A stretch of 64,000 nucleotides of DNA, taken from assembly GCF_021729145.1 (NCBI RefSeq), contig NZ_JAJSLW010000020.1, forward strand, positions 1 to 64,000, read 5' to 3'. The number at the start of each line of letters is the position of its first letter. Position 1 is the stretch's first letter. This document shows positions 54,494-62,723 of this stretch, piece by piece. Under the pieces are notes generated by a model, which made no database searches, was not told the DNA's origin, and saw nothing but the letters and a program-made list of their open reading frames with translations. A program made the translations under genes and the position numbers. This DNA comes from Membranihabitans maritimus. GTDB lineage: Bacteria; Bacteroidota; Bacteroidia; Chitinophagales; Saprospiraceae.

Positions 54494-54588
54494 AAGAGGC
54501 ATTTTTAGAAGTGATAAAAAACATTCGGGAATTAGGCAAGCAATTTTTTATTGAGTTGTTTATAATATTCAAGTCTTGGCGGGCTTAA
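54490..54588 (+). CDS. 32-aa hydrophobic peptide coupled to the amidase
   Basis: Starts MKEAFLEVIKNIRELGKQFF and has a hydrophobic C-terminal half. ATG overlaps the amidase stop by 4 bp (ATGA), and the gene ends 1 bp before the convergent replication gene. The amphipathic helix suggests membrane association. No match recognised; similar short peptides after amidase genes exist, but function is unknown. Confidence 0.4.
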   Translation: MKEAFLEVIKNIRELGKQFFIELFIIFKSWRA

Positions 54589-54589
54589 T

Positions 54590-55252
54590 CTATTTCCTCT
54601 TATCCCCAGCCCCTTCATCAAAAGCAATCAAATTAAACAGTTCCCGCATCCGGCTACGGACACGGTTTCCATAGCGTTCTTCCAGTTCCTCGGCATTGAG
54701 GTTCGTAGTCGCGTGCGTCTTGATTTTATGTTTGGTCTGTAGGAAGAGCTCGTATCTGGATAACAGGACTTCACCCATCACATTCAGGTCCTTACCGTAG
54801 AACCTTCCGGAAGGTTCTACGCCCAGATCGTCAAAACAGAAAAACTTCGTGTTGCCATAGTCCTCGATGGTTTTAAAACCAAGATGATTAAAACTGAATG
54901 CAACATTCCGACAGGGAATCATTTCATACGGGCGTTGCAACGGTACTAAATGTCGTAAAAGTTTCATTAAACTGGTTTTACCGCACCCTACCGGGCCTGA
55001 TAGTAAAATGCCTTTCTCAATATCGATGTCGAATTTTTGGCAGTTTTCCTTGTCCTTGATGAAGTAGGAACAGAGCTTTAGCAAAATATCCTTGTCCTCT
55101 TCATAAATTTTGAATTTCTTTCCAAAGAGGAGCTTTCCCTTGGCATTCAGATAAATTAGTATTCTCGGGAAATCGTAAAGCACGCATTTCCCGTCAAATT
55201 TGCCGAGCGAATATTCCACGCCGCCTTCGGTTATTTTAGAGGGGTTGTCCAT
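54590..55252 (-). CDS. DnaC/IstB-like AAA+ ATPase
   Basis: 220 aa. P-loop GPVGCGKTS at about 107-115, Walker B FFCFDDLG and a sensor region THATTNLNAEELEERYGNRVRSRMREL with an Arg finger, as in DnaC/DnaI helicase loaders. It overlaps the upstream DnaD-like gene by 17 bp. Together they likely load a helicase for ICE replication. Confidence 0.82.
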   Translation of the reverse strand: MDNPSKITEGGVEYSLGKFDGKCVLYDFPRILIYLNAKGKLLFGKKFKIYEEDKDILLKLCSYFIKDKENCQKFDIDIEKGILLSGPVGCGKTSLMKLLRHLVPLQRPYEMIPCRNVAFSFNHLGFKTIEDYGNTKFFCFDDLGVEPSGRFYGKDLNVMGEVLLSRYELFLQTKHKIKTHATTNLNAEELEERYGNRVRSRMRELFNLIAFDEGAGDKRK

Positions 55253-55988
55253 AATCCTTGGTTTTAGTGGTTTTAAGGTTGTCCCGATTTTGGGACGCTC
55301 CCTTTTTGTTTGGTTTGTTTTCTTCGGTAAATAATTCGGTTCTATCCATCCAATTTTTGGCTAGAGCCCGCCAATCACGTATTATTTTTCCATCGCTTGT
55401 TTTCCAATTGTTGGCTTCATAGTGCGCAAAGAATTTTTTTCCTTCATCAGCATTAAAATTTTTTTCAACAAAAAAATCTAAAACGGCCTGCCTGCCCTTT
55501 GGTTGTTTATTAATGTTTACTTGTTTGGTATTGTTTATATTAGATACCAATGCTTGTCCACTCAAGGGACGGTGCGGGTACACAGCTTGTCCGTTGGTGG
55601 GATGGTGTTGGTACACTACTGGTTCACGTATGGGATGGTACCGTTCCGCAAGCTGTTCCAATTCGGGATTGTACCGTCCCATATCCGGTTCATCACTTGT
55701 CCCGATAATGGACATCTTGATTTTGCTACCTTTGTAAGGATTGTTCGATGGAAAATAAGATAGATAGTTCCACGAGTGCAGGTCGGTAACACAGCGATGA
55801 TAGGTCGATTTAGAACCTATTTTAGCCACGCGCATCAACTCTCGACGGTTCACAAAAAACTCATCGGCAAAACGGCTGCTGTTCCACTCTTGGAACAGCG
55901 CCATATACAGGCTGATATGGGTCGGGTTCAAGCGGTCATCGAAAAAGAATTTTTCAAAAGCCGCGTTGAGTAGCTTTATATAATTCAT
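55236..55988 (-). CDS. Replication-initiation-like protein (winged helix plus DnaD-like C-terminus)
   Basis: 250 aa. N-terminal winged helix (about 20-95: DDRLNPTHISLYMALFQEWNSSRF, NRRELMRVAKIGSKSTYHRCVTDL) and a C-terminal DnaD/phage replisome-type region (FVEKNFNADEGKKFFAHYEANNWKTSDGKIIRDWRALAKNWM). The middle (about 120-160) is rich in His/Pro and low in complexity. The pairing with a DnaC-like ATPase is typical of primosomal loaders. Encoded 3 bp after the HTH protein. Confidence 0.72.
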   Translation of the reverse strand: MNYIKLLNAAFEKFFFDDRLNPTHISLYMALFQEWNSSRFADEFFVNRRELMRVAKIGSKSTYHRCVTDLHSWNYLSYFPSNNPYKGSKIKMSIIGTSDEPDMGRYNPELEQLAERYHPIREPVVYQHHPTNGQAVYPHRPLSGQALVSNINNTKQVNINKQPKGRQAVLDFFVEKNFNADEGKKFFAHYEANNWKTSDGKIIRDWRALAKNWMDRTELFTEENKPNKKGASQNRDNLKTTKTKDYGQPL

Positions 55989-55991
55989 CGC

Positions 55992-56276
55992 TTAAGAATT
56001 TAATCCGTGCTGCACACGGTTTGCAGACATTACATTCTGGATTTCTTCGGCATCGTAATAGATGATACCGCCCACTTTCGTGTATGGCAATGTGCCATTG
56101 ACACGAAGATTTTGAAGTGTTCCCGGACTGACCTGAAGCAGTTCCATTACATCGGAAGATTTCAGGTACTTTTTAAGTTTACCGGTTGCTTGTCGGGATA
56201 GGAGCTTTTTAATGTCATCGAGCAATTCCATTTTGAATTCCCGAAGATCGTCTGTGGTAATGATACTTGTTGGCAT
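55992..56276 (-). CDS. Helix-turn-helix excisionase-like protein
   Basis: 94 aa. HTH_17/MerR-like DNA-binding region: KYLKSSDVMELLQVSPGTLQNLRVNGTLPYTKVGGIIYYDAEEI, as in Xis2d-type excision factors of CTnDOT-like ICEs. First gene of the replication/tra operon, downstream of the candidate RteC-binding palindromes. Leader TTTAAAACCGTTCTATT resembles those of traM and traN. Confidence 0.82.
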   Translation of the reverse strand: MPTSIITTDDLREFKMELLDDIKKLLSRQATGKLKKYLKSSDVMELLQVSPGTLQNLRVNGTLPYTKVGGIIYYDAEEIQNVMSANRVQHGLNS

Positions 56277-56570
56277 AATAGAACGGTTTTAAATGAAAAG
56301 GGCTACCGCCTCAGTCTAAACTAATTTGATAGCCCCTCGCAGGATTTGACTTTCGTTCTACAAATTTGGGATAGTTTAATGGGTTTTATTCCCAAGTTAT
56401 ACCCAAGTTGGGTGTTTTTATTTTCTCATTTTCAATGAGTTAAAATGGTTTTATTTGTTTGTTGTTCATTGGAAGGTCAACACTAAACAGCCATAAAAAA
56501 AATTAATTTTATTTTTTCCCAAGTCGTACCCAACTTGGGAGAAAATTTAACATTTTCAGGGTTGAATAAA
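56277..56570 (-). promoter_or_regulatory. Control region of the excision/tra operon with two palindromic operators
   Basis: Two related palindromic sites: CCCAAGTTAT-ACCCAAGTTGGG (56391-56412) and CCCAAGTCGT-ACCCAACTTGGG (56518-56539), 127 bp apart, the second a perfect CCCAAGT/ACTTGGG inverted repeat. Closer to the gene lies GATTTGACTTTCGT (56343-56356), the ICE-wide motif, and GGGCTA...TAGCCC (56300-56335). RteC of CTnDOT activates its excision operon by binding inverted repeats upstream; rteC is adjacent here, so these are likely its sites. No convincing -33/-7 pair was found. Confidence 0.6.
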
Positions 56571-57422
56571 TTAACCGTCGGTTTCTTCCATCCTTTGTAA
56601 AAGCGCAGATTTTAGCCTATCGATAAATTTGGTCAGGTCTATCTTCCTTTCCCTGATTTCTAAAAAAGTCCTGTACACGTTACCAAGATTTAGGTCAAAA
56701 ATACTTTCGCAAGCCGAAGCCATTTCTTTAATCCCGGCCGTTCCACTTTTTATGGCCCCAGAGGCTTGTAAAGCATATATCAATTCTATCAAATCTGTTT
56801 TTGAAGCAGTCCAGCTTAGCCGATCCCCGTTGGCCAAGGTATTTAATTCTCGCGATTTCCCATAAGATATATCTCTTAAATAGCTCAGTTCTTGAACATA
56901 ATGGTTAACTAAAAGATCATAAGCCATAATTTTAGCGACGGCGTTATCGTGGCTTGTAGAGAATTCGGAATCGGTATAAAAATGGGAGGTATTGGAAACC
57001 AAACTGATTTTATCCTTTCCTCGCAAAAAATAAAATTCATCGAGAACCGTAGATTGCTCCCTATAATACTTTATGAAATCTATATTACGCCGGTTACTTT
57101 CTTGAAGTTTTTTTATTTCTGCGTCTATAAATTCCTGTTGGGATTTTATTGTTCCCGCAGGCCTATTTATCAAGAAATTATAGAGTTTAGCATAAAATTT
57201 TAACCGACTGTATATGTAAGGTTTATGTTCTTTAAAGAATGTTATTTCGTCCTGTTGATTACTGAACTCATTTTGCCTTACACATATTCTTAATTTCTGT
57301 AAATACTGCCTGGAAATGGAAATTCCTTGCTCAACGTTGTTAAAATCGTTAAGATTGGATTCTACAACCCCCTTCATATCCTCTTTGTAATCATCTAATA
57401 TTTTATGTATTAATTTAAGCAA
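56571..57422 (-). CDS. rteC: RteC-type regulator of ICE excision
   Basis: 283 aa. RteC domain with FFKEHKPYIYSRLKFYAKLYNF, EFYFLRGKDKISLVSNTSHFYTDSEFSTSHDNAVAKIMA and LSWTASKTDLIELIYALQASGAI, ending in a helix-turn-helix-like region. In CTnDOT RteC activates the xis2c-xis2d operon after tetracycline induction through RteA/RteB. No rteA/rteB or tetQ is in this window, so its upstream signal is unknown. 26 bp after the MFS gene, perhaps one transcript. Confidence 0.88.
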   Translation of the reverse strand: MLKLIHKILDDYKEDMKGVVESNLNDFNNVEQGISISRQYLQKLRICVRQNEFSNQQDEITFFKEHKPYIYSRLKFYAKLYNFLINRPAGTIKSQQEFIDAEIKKLQESNRRNIDFIKYYREQSTVLDEFYFLRGKDKISLVSNTSHFYTDSEFSTSHDNAVAKIMAYDLLVNHYVQELSYLRDISYGKSRELNTLANGDRLSWTASKTDLIELIYALQASGAIKSGTAGIKEMASACESIFDLNLGNVYRTFLEIRERKIDLTKFIDRLKSALLQRMEETDG

Positions 57423-57448
57423 AACATATATGGGGCTTTAGAATTCGG

Positions 57449-58705
57449 TTAATTATCAGTAAGTGATCTTTGGGTATTTTCGTTGGTAGGTTTGTAAAAG
57501 CTTTTATAAAAATACAGTAATCCAATAGCGGTCAGTATGATGATGCCGGCAATAATAAATGGGTAATAAAACCCACCTGCAATAAGCCAAGTCCCTATGA
57601 CCGGCCCTAAAATCTGTCCCACACTATTTGCCGATGTTTGGATAGAAATATTGCTGCCCGCATTTTCTTTTGAAAGTAAGGAAACGGCCGAAAGTAGGTT
57701 CGGGGTTACCAGAGCACCTCCTGTGGCAAATGTGATGATTAACACATAGACATAAAATTCGTTGTTGAAAAAAGGGAATGCGATCATTGAAATTCCCGAA
57801 ATCAATAATCCAGCTCCGATTTGTTGCTTTGCCGTTATCAATTTTTTACCGTAGGTCGCAAATACAGGTTGTAATACCGCCATTACAACCCCACAGAGCA
57901 TAAAACCAATGCCTATTTGAATACTGGTAAATGACAACTCGTCTTTTCCATAAATTGAAAAAACCGTTTCAAAGAGGGTGACTACAAACTGCATTACAAA
58001 AGAAAGCAGTAAAAGGACGATAAAGAACCTACTAAAACTAAAATTTAATTTTTGTTTTCCTGAAGCAAAATTGATTACTGGTGCTGTATTTTTAAGCCAT
58101 TTAATAAGTATCATCATTACAATAAAGCCCAAAAGAGCTATCAGAAGAAATGGGATTGAAAAGCGATCCAGATGTAATATCCCTAATGAATATTTAAAAT
58201 GTAGGTTGGTTTGGGATAGGAAGCTGCCTAAAACGGGTCCAAAAATAACCCCGGAACTTATAGCCACACCAGACCAAGCCATAATCTTGGTCCTATGCTT
58301 TCTAGAAGTGATATCACTAAGGTATGCATTACTGACAGGAATAACAGCCGATGTGAATATACCTCCAAGGATACGCGCTATATAGAGCATTGTAAGAGAT
58401 GTTGCCAGTCCAGTAAGCAGTTGCATTACTATAAATCCAATTAATCCGACAATGATTATGGGTTTACGTCCATATTTATCGGATAACCTACCCCAGAGTA
58501 TAGCGAAAAGAAGCTGAAAGAGCGGATAAATACTGGTCAATAAACCAATATGAAAGTTAATCGAATCAGTATCCAGGTTATCTCCTAAAGCAAGCCTTTC
58601 GGTATAGTATGGAAGGATTGGTAATAAAATGCCATACCCAAGCATTACCATAAATAAACTCAGCAGGATCAAAATAATCCTGCCGAGCTTTCTTTTTTTG
58701 CTCAT
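57449..58705 (-). CDS. MFS drug/H+ antiporter-like transporter (DHA1, TetA-like)
   Basis: 418 aa, 12 spans. Motif A GRLSDKYGRKPI after TM2 and the GVFGPVLGS-like motif C (ISSGVIFGPVLGSFLSQ) in TM5 indicate an exporter of the DHA1/TetA group. The start overlaps the CopB-type ATPase stop by one base (TAATG), so it belongs to the metal/nucleotide cargo operon. The exported compound is not known. Confidence 0.82.
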   Translation of the reverse strand: MSKKRKLGRIILILLSLFMVMLGYGILLPILPYYTERLALGDNLDTDSINFHIGLLTSIYPLFQLLFAILWGRLSDKYGRKPIIIVGLIGFIVMQLLTGLATSLTMLYIARILGGIFTSAVIPVSNAYLSDITSRKHRTKIMAWSGVAISSGVIFGPVLGSFLSQTNLHFKYSLGILHLDRFSIPFLLIALLGFIVMMILIKWLKNTAPVINFASGKQKLNFSFSRFFIVLLLLSFVMQFVVTLFETVFSIYGKDELSFTSIQIGIGFMLCGVVMAVLQPVFATYGKKLITAKQQIGAGLLISGISMIAFPFFNNEFYVYVLIITFATGGALVTPNLLSAVSLLSKENAGSNISIQTSANSVGQILGPVIGTWLIAGGFYYPFIIAGIIILTAIGLLYFYKSFYKPTNENTQRSLTDN

Positions 58706-60861
58706 TATTTCTTTCCAATTTTCTTTTTCAATAATTGAGCATTAATGGCCACAATAATTGTACTCAAACTCATAAGTACGGCTCCAACGGCTGGGCCTAA
58801 AACAAAACCGGTAGAATAAAGCACCCCAGCAGCTAACGGAATGGCAATAACGTTGTAGCCCGTCGCCCAAACAAGATTCTGGATCATTTTATTGTAGGTA
58901 GCCTTGCCAAACAGAATCAAGTTAGCAATATCTTGTGGATTGCTATTTACCAAAATAATATCGGCGGTTTCGGCGGCTACGTCCGTGCCAGAACCTACCG
59001 CAATACCCACATTCGCCTGGGCCAAAGCTGGGGCATCGTTCACTCCGTCGCCGGTCATTGCCACAAACTCTCCTTTACTTTCCAACTCTTTTACTATTTC
59101 CACTTTTTGATGTGGCAAAACTTCGGCGTAGTATCCATCCAATCCGAGTTTATCACTAACAGCTTTGGCAGTTCTTTCATTATCACCAGTAGCCATTAAA
59201 ACTTTAATATTATTCTTTTTAAAGACCTTTATAGCTTCGGCAGATTCTGGTCTGATCTCATCGGCAAGCGCAATATATCCAGCCAATTCTCCATCAATCA
59301 GGACAAAAACAACAGTTTCTGCGGCATCGCTATAAGCATCCTCGGGAATAATTATTTTTTCATCTCTTAAATAGCCCGGACTTACAACTTTTATTTGTTT
59401 CCCCTCTACGTTGGCTTCAACCCCTTTACCGGTAATTGCGTTGAAGTTTTCTGGATTTGGAATAGCAACTTTGCCTTCTTTTACTTTTTTAATTATTCCA
59501 ACGGCAATAGGGTGTTCCGAGCTTTGCTCCAAAGCACTCGCAAATCGTAATATTTCCTCTTTCGAAAATTTTTCATCTACAGATTCAATGCGGGTAACCC
59601 CAAAGTCCCCTTTTGTAAGCGTTCCCGTTTTATCAAAAAGCAGAACTGAAATTTTGCGGGATTCTTCAAAGGCTGTCCTATTACGAATCAACAATCCGTT
59701 CTGTGCAGATACAGCAGTAGAAATAGCGACTACTAATGGGATGGCAAGGCCTAAGGCGTGGGGACAGGCGATAATCATTACCGTTACCATACGCTCCAAA
59801 GCATACACAAAAGGGAAGCCTAAAATCAGCCAAACCGCCAATGTACCAAATCCAATTCCCAATGCGATATAGGTAAGCCATTTTGCAGCCCTATCCGAGA
59901 GGTTTTGCATTTTTGATTTGGACTTTTGTGCTTCTTCAACCATTGTGATGACCTTGTTGAGATAGCTGTCCTTTCTTGTATGCTCTACTTTTACCTTTAA
60001 ACTGCCATTACCATTTACCGAACCTCCAATTACTTTATCTTTTTCTTCTTTTTTTACTGGTTTAGATTCTCCGGTAAGCATAGATTCATTTAGATAACTG
60101 GAACCTTCTGTGATGATACCATCAGCAGGAACTTTTTCACCAGGCTTAACCAAAATTATATCGTCTTTTAATAAATCTTCCAATTGAATATCTTCAACGG
60201 TATCACCTTTTACACGATGTGCTTCGGCTGGCATCATACTTACCAAAAGCTGTAGGGCTTTTGAAGCTCCCAAGACGCTTTTCATCTCTATCCAGTGTCC
60301 TACTAACATAATTGCGATAAGAGTAGCCAGTTCCCAGAAAAAATCAACTCCTTCTAAACCGAACACCGTTGCCGAACTATAAAAGTAAGCCACAGTAATG
60401 GCCATAGAAATAAGGGTCATCATTCCCGGTGCACCTTTTTTAACTTCGGACCAAAATCCGGTAATAAATGGCCAGCCGCCATAGAAATACACTACAGAAG
60501 AAAGGCCAAATAATATATATTGGTTTCCGGGAAGCAGGAACTCATACCCAATAAACCCTTGGATCATCGGGGAGATGATGAGGATGGGAATGGTCAAGAT
60601 TAAGGTTACCCAAAACCGTTTCCTGAAATCGGCAATCATCATTTTATGATGGTCGTGGCCGTGTTCTCCGTGCCCTGGATTATGACCTGAATGGCCACTA
60701 TGACCCGAATGGTCACTTTCATCCATTGCTTTGTTATGGCCGTGTTTTGTTTTTTCGACTAGGTTATCCTCTATTTCAGCTTCTTTTTTTGATGCCTCGT
60801 TCTTTGCAGGATCATTCCCTTTGCCATTATGTTCGTGATGATGATGTTCGTGATTTTCCAT
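58705..60861 (-). CDS. copB: Copper/silver-type P1B-ATPase (CopB-like, CPH)
   Basis: 718 aa. His-rich N-terminus (about 1-72, many HHH and HSGH repeats) instead of CxxC domains, membrane motif CPH (366-368, ACPHALGLAIP), actuator TGES (263-266), phosphorylation DKTGT (410-414) and the hinge TGDGVND. CPH with a His-rich tail defines the P1B-3 CopB group, which exports Cu(I)/Cu(II) or Ag. It confers copper or silver tolerance to the ICE host. It is co-transcribed with the MFS gene. Confidence 0.92.
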   Translation of the reverse strand: MENHEHHHHEHNGKGNDPAKNEASKKEAEIEDNLVEKTKHGHNKAMDESDHSGHSGHSGHNPGHGEHGHDHHKMMIADFRKRFWVTLILTIPILIISPMIQGFIGYEFLLPGNQYILFGLSSVVYFYGGWPFITGFWSEVKKGAPGMMTLISMAITVAYFYSSATVFGLEGVDFFWELATLIAIMLVGHWIEMKSVLGASKALQLLVSMMPAEAHRVKGDTVEDIQLEDLLKDDIILVKPGEKVPADGIITEGSSYLNESMLTGESKPVKKEEKDKVIGGSVNGNGSLKVKVEHTRKDSYLNKVITMVEEAQKSKSKMQNLSDRAAKWLTYIALGIGFGTLAVWLILGFPFVYALERMVTVMIIACPHALGLAIPLVVAISTAVSAQNGLLIRNRTAFEESRKISVLLFDKTGTLTKGDFGVTRIESVDEKFSKEEILRFASALEQSSEHPIAVGIIKKVKEGKVAIPNPENFNAITGKGVEANVEGKQIKVVSPGYLRDEKIIIPEDAYSDAAETVVFVLIDGELAGYIALADEIRPESAEAIKVFKKNNIKVLMATGDNERTAKAVSDKLGLDGYYAEVLPHQKVEIVKELESKGEFVAMTGDGVNDAPALAQANVGIAVGSGTDVAAETADIILVNSNPQDIANLILFGKATYNKMIQNLVWATGYNVIAIPLAAGVLYSTGFVLGPAVGAVLMSLSTIIVAINAQLLKKKIGKK

Positions 60862-60882
60862 AATTTTTGTTTTTGTTGATTT

Positions 60883-61176
60883 TTATCGTAATTTTTTTCT
60901 CATAGCTTCCGAAATGTTTTCGGCATAGACGCCATAGGCATCTACCAAAAGTCCTTTAATTCCATCTTTGGAAGATATAGCATATAAAATGCTATTATCG
61001 TCGGTACTGCTCATTCCTTCAAAGCGATAGGTTTTATCTACTTTAAAATCTTCAGGCCGGATTTCAATTTTCAAAGAAGGACATTCCAAGCATTCAGGCT
61101 TCAAATTGAAATCGTAGGGATAATCGTTTGCCTGTAAATCGTTTATGGCTTCTGAAAGTGTATCGTAATTTTTCAT
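60883..61176 (-). CDS. Small conserved protein of unknown function
   Basis: 97 aa. MKNYDTLSEAINDLQANDYPYDFNL with a CLECPSLKIEIRPEDFKVDKTYRFEGMSSTDDNSILYAISSKDGIKGLLVDAYGVY core. This small family recurs in Bacteroidota genomes, often mislabelled as phosphoribosylpyrophosphate synthetase. No catalytic residues are recognised. Two Cys could bind metal, which would fit the copper context, but that is weak. Sits 21 bp upstream of copB. Confidence 0.65.
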   Translation of the reverse strand: MKNYDTLSEAINDLQANDYPYDFNLKPECLECPSLKIEIRPEDFKVDKTYRFEGMSSTDDNSILYAISSKDGIKGLLVDAYGVYAENISEAMRKKLR

Positions 61177-61182
61177 CTGTCT

Positions 61183-61827
61183 TTATTTATAGTTTATTGT
61201 AAAATAGCTGTTATCTGCTTCTGAAAATTTCTGAAAAGTCAATAATCCTTTTTCATTTAATTTTTCAATAACAGTATAATTGAATTGCTTGATGCGAATA
61301 CCCCAGGCATAGGCCTTAATATTTATTTTTGATTTAATAGTGTTTTTGCCAGCTTCTAATTTTCGGTCGTAAATTTTTATGATGCTTTTTGAACCGAAAA
61401 AATCCAGCAGTCCTGAATCAAAAGTCATTTCCAATTCTATATCTTCAAGGTTGTCCAAATCGTAGAGCTCTTTAAAATTTTCGGATGTGGTGTTGATTTC
61501 GGTTTCCTTTGATTTTGGGTTGGAAAATGGAAATGCCATTACCATTACACTGGCTTCGTTTGGTTTACAGCGATAGGTTGTTGTATATTTATCGGTAGAT
61601 TTTTTGTCTTTGTCAAATAATTCTGTGATTACCTCAATTTCAAAATATCCATTTTCCTTTATCATTTTACCGGCTTCAAAAGTCTGTTTGTTGAGAAAAG
61701 TATCTTCTTTATCAAAATTTTCGCGAACCACAAATCTGCCTGAAATCTGCCCAATAAGCATTTCAGTTTGTCCAGTCATTGTGATGCTGAATAAAATAAA
61801 TAGTACTATGAAACTTTGCTTTCTCAT
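61183..61827 (-). CDS. Exported protein of unknown function (TapB/DUF3108-like)
   Basis: 214 aa with a signal peptide (about 1-20, ending MTGQ). The mature part is strand-rich; YRCKPNEASVMVMAFPFSN resembles the conserved centre of TapB/DUF3108-like secreted proteins, without a catalytic motif. ATGA overlap with the PRPP synthetase gene (4 bp) shows tight coupling. Role in the cargo operon unknown. Confidence 0.55.
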   Translation of the reverse strand: MRKQSFIVLFILFSITMTGQTEMLIGQISGRFVVRENFDKEDTFLNKQTFEAGKMIKENGYFEIEVITELFDKDKKSTDKYTTTYRCKPNEASVMVMAFPFSNPKSKETEINTTSENFKELYDLDNLEDIELEMTFDSGLLDFFGSKSIIKIYDRKLEAGKNTIKSKINIKAYAWGIRIKQFNYTVIEKLNEKGLLTFQKFSEADNSYFTINYK

Positions 61828-62717
61828 ATATGGTGCATTAATTTTTTTACCTCTTTTGCCATAATATCACTTAAATCTATTCCATTTGAAGAGTGTGGGA
61901 TGGTATTGCAAGTCACTATTTTTTCTACTCCAGAATCCAATAAATCTTGATAGGCATTTCCTGAAAAAACGGCGTGAATGCCGACGCAAATAGGCGGTTT
62001 CATTCCTGCCTTTTTAAGATGTTGTACGGTTTCAATCATTGTTCGGGCTGTGGAAATAATGTCATCTACCAAAATGGGTGTAGCATCTTTATATATATCC
62101 ACATCGGGAACAGAGACTTCTACATCACGGTCACCGTGACGCACCTTTTGTAATACCGTAAATGGTGCTCCTGCATTTTTGGCGACTTCTGAAACCCATT
62201 GTTCACTTTCAGAATCGGGACCGATAAGTACTGGGTTTTCGATATTTTCTTTAATCCATTCTGAAATCGCGTCGGCAGCGTGAATCACTTTATTTGGAAT
62301 TTGATACACTTCCCCCAACGAACTAATTCTGTGCAAGTGAGGGTCAACCGTAGTAATACTATCGGCAAAACCTGAAATCAATTTTCCGAAAAAACCAGAA
62401 GTTACTCCTTCACCTTCATTAAATACTTTGTCCTGCCGCATATACGCCAAATAGGGTGCTACCAAACAGGTACACATAGCTCCTAATGATTTGGCTGTGT
62501 GGCTTAAAAAATATAGTGGCAACAGTTTTTCGTCCGGTTCGTGCAAGGTGCATACCAGTACCACACATTTATCTTTAACATCAGACAATATGCGCGTGTA
62601 TGATTCCCCGTCAGGGAATTTCCTTAATGTGGCCTGACCCACTTCAGCATCCATTTTTGTAGCCATTAGTTCTGTGAGTTCTTCATTTCCGGGAAGACTG
62701 AATAATATTGTTTTCAT
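61824..62717 (-). CDS. prs: Ribose-phosphate pyrophosphokinase (PRPP synthetase)
   Basis: 297 aa. ATP-binding FPDGESYTRI, the loop YLAYMRQDKVFNEGEGVTS, and the PRPP-binding motif DATPILVDDIISTART (VDDIxxT). It would make PRPP from ribose-5-phosphate and ATP. Its neighbour is an AMP/thymidine phosphorylase, which in archaeal AMP salvage yields ribose-1,5-bisphosphate, so a linked sugar-phosphate route is possible. Shorter than housekeeping Prs (about 315 aa). Located 6 bp after the phosphorylase. Confidence 0.87.
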   Translation of the reverse strand: MKTILFSLPGNEELTELMATKMDAEVGQATLRKFPDGESYTRILSDVKDKCVVLVCTLHEPDEKLLPLYFLSHTAKSLGAMCTCLVAPYLAYMRQDKVFNEGEGVTSGFFGKLISGFADSITTVDPHLHRISSLGEVYQIPNKVIHAADAISEWIKENIENPVLIGPDSESEQWVSEVAKNAGAPFTVLQKVRHGDRDVEVSVPDVDIYKDATPILVDDIISTARTMIETVQHLKKAGMKPPICVGIHAVFSGNAYQDLLDSGVEKIVTCNTIPHSSNGIDLSDIMAKEVKKLMHHI

Positions 62718-62723
62718 AGTTTT

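Noticed and set aside
59411-59872. Plus-strand 153-codon frame
   Set aside because: Antisense to the P-type ATPase catalytic region, which is clearly the real gene.
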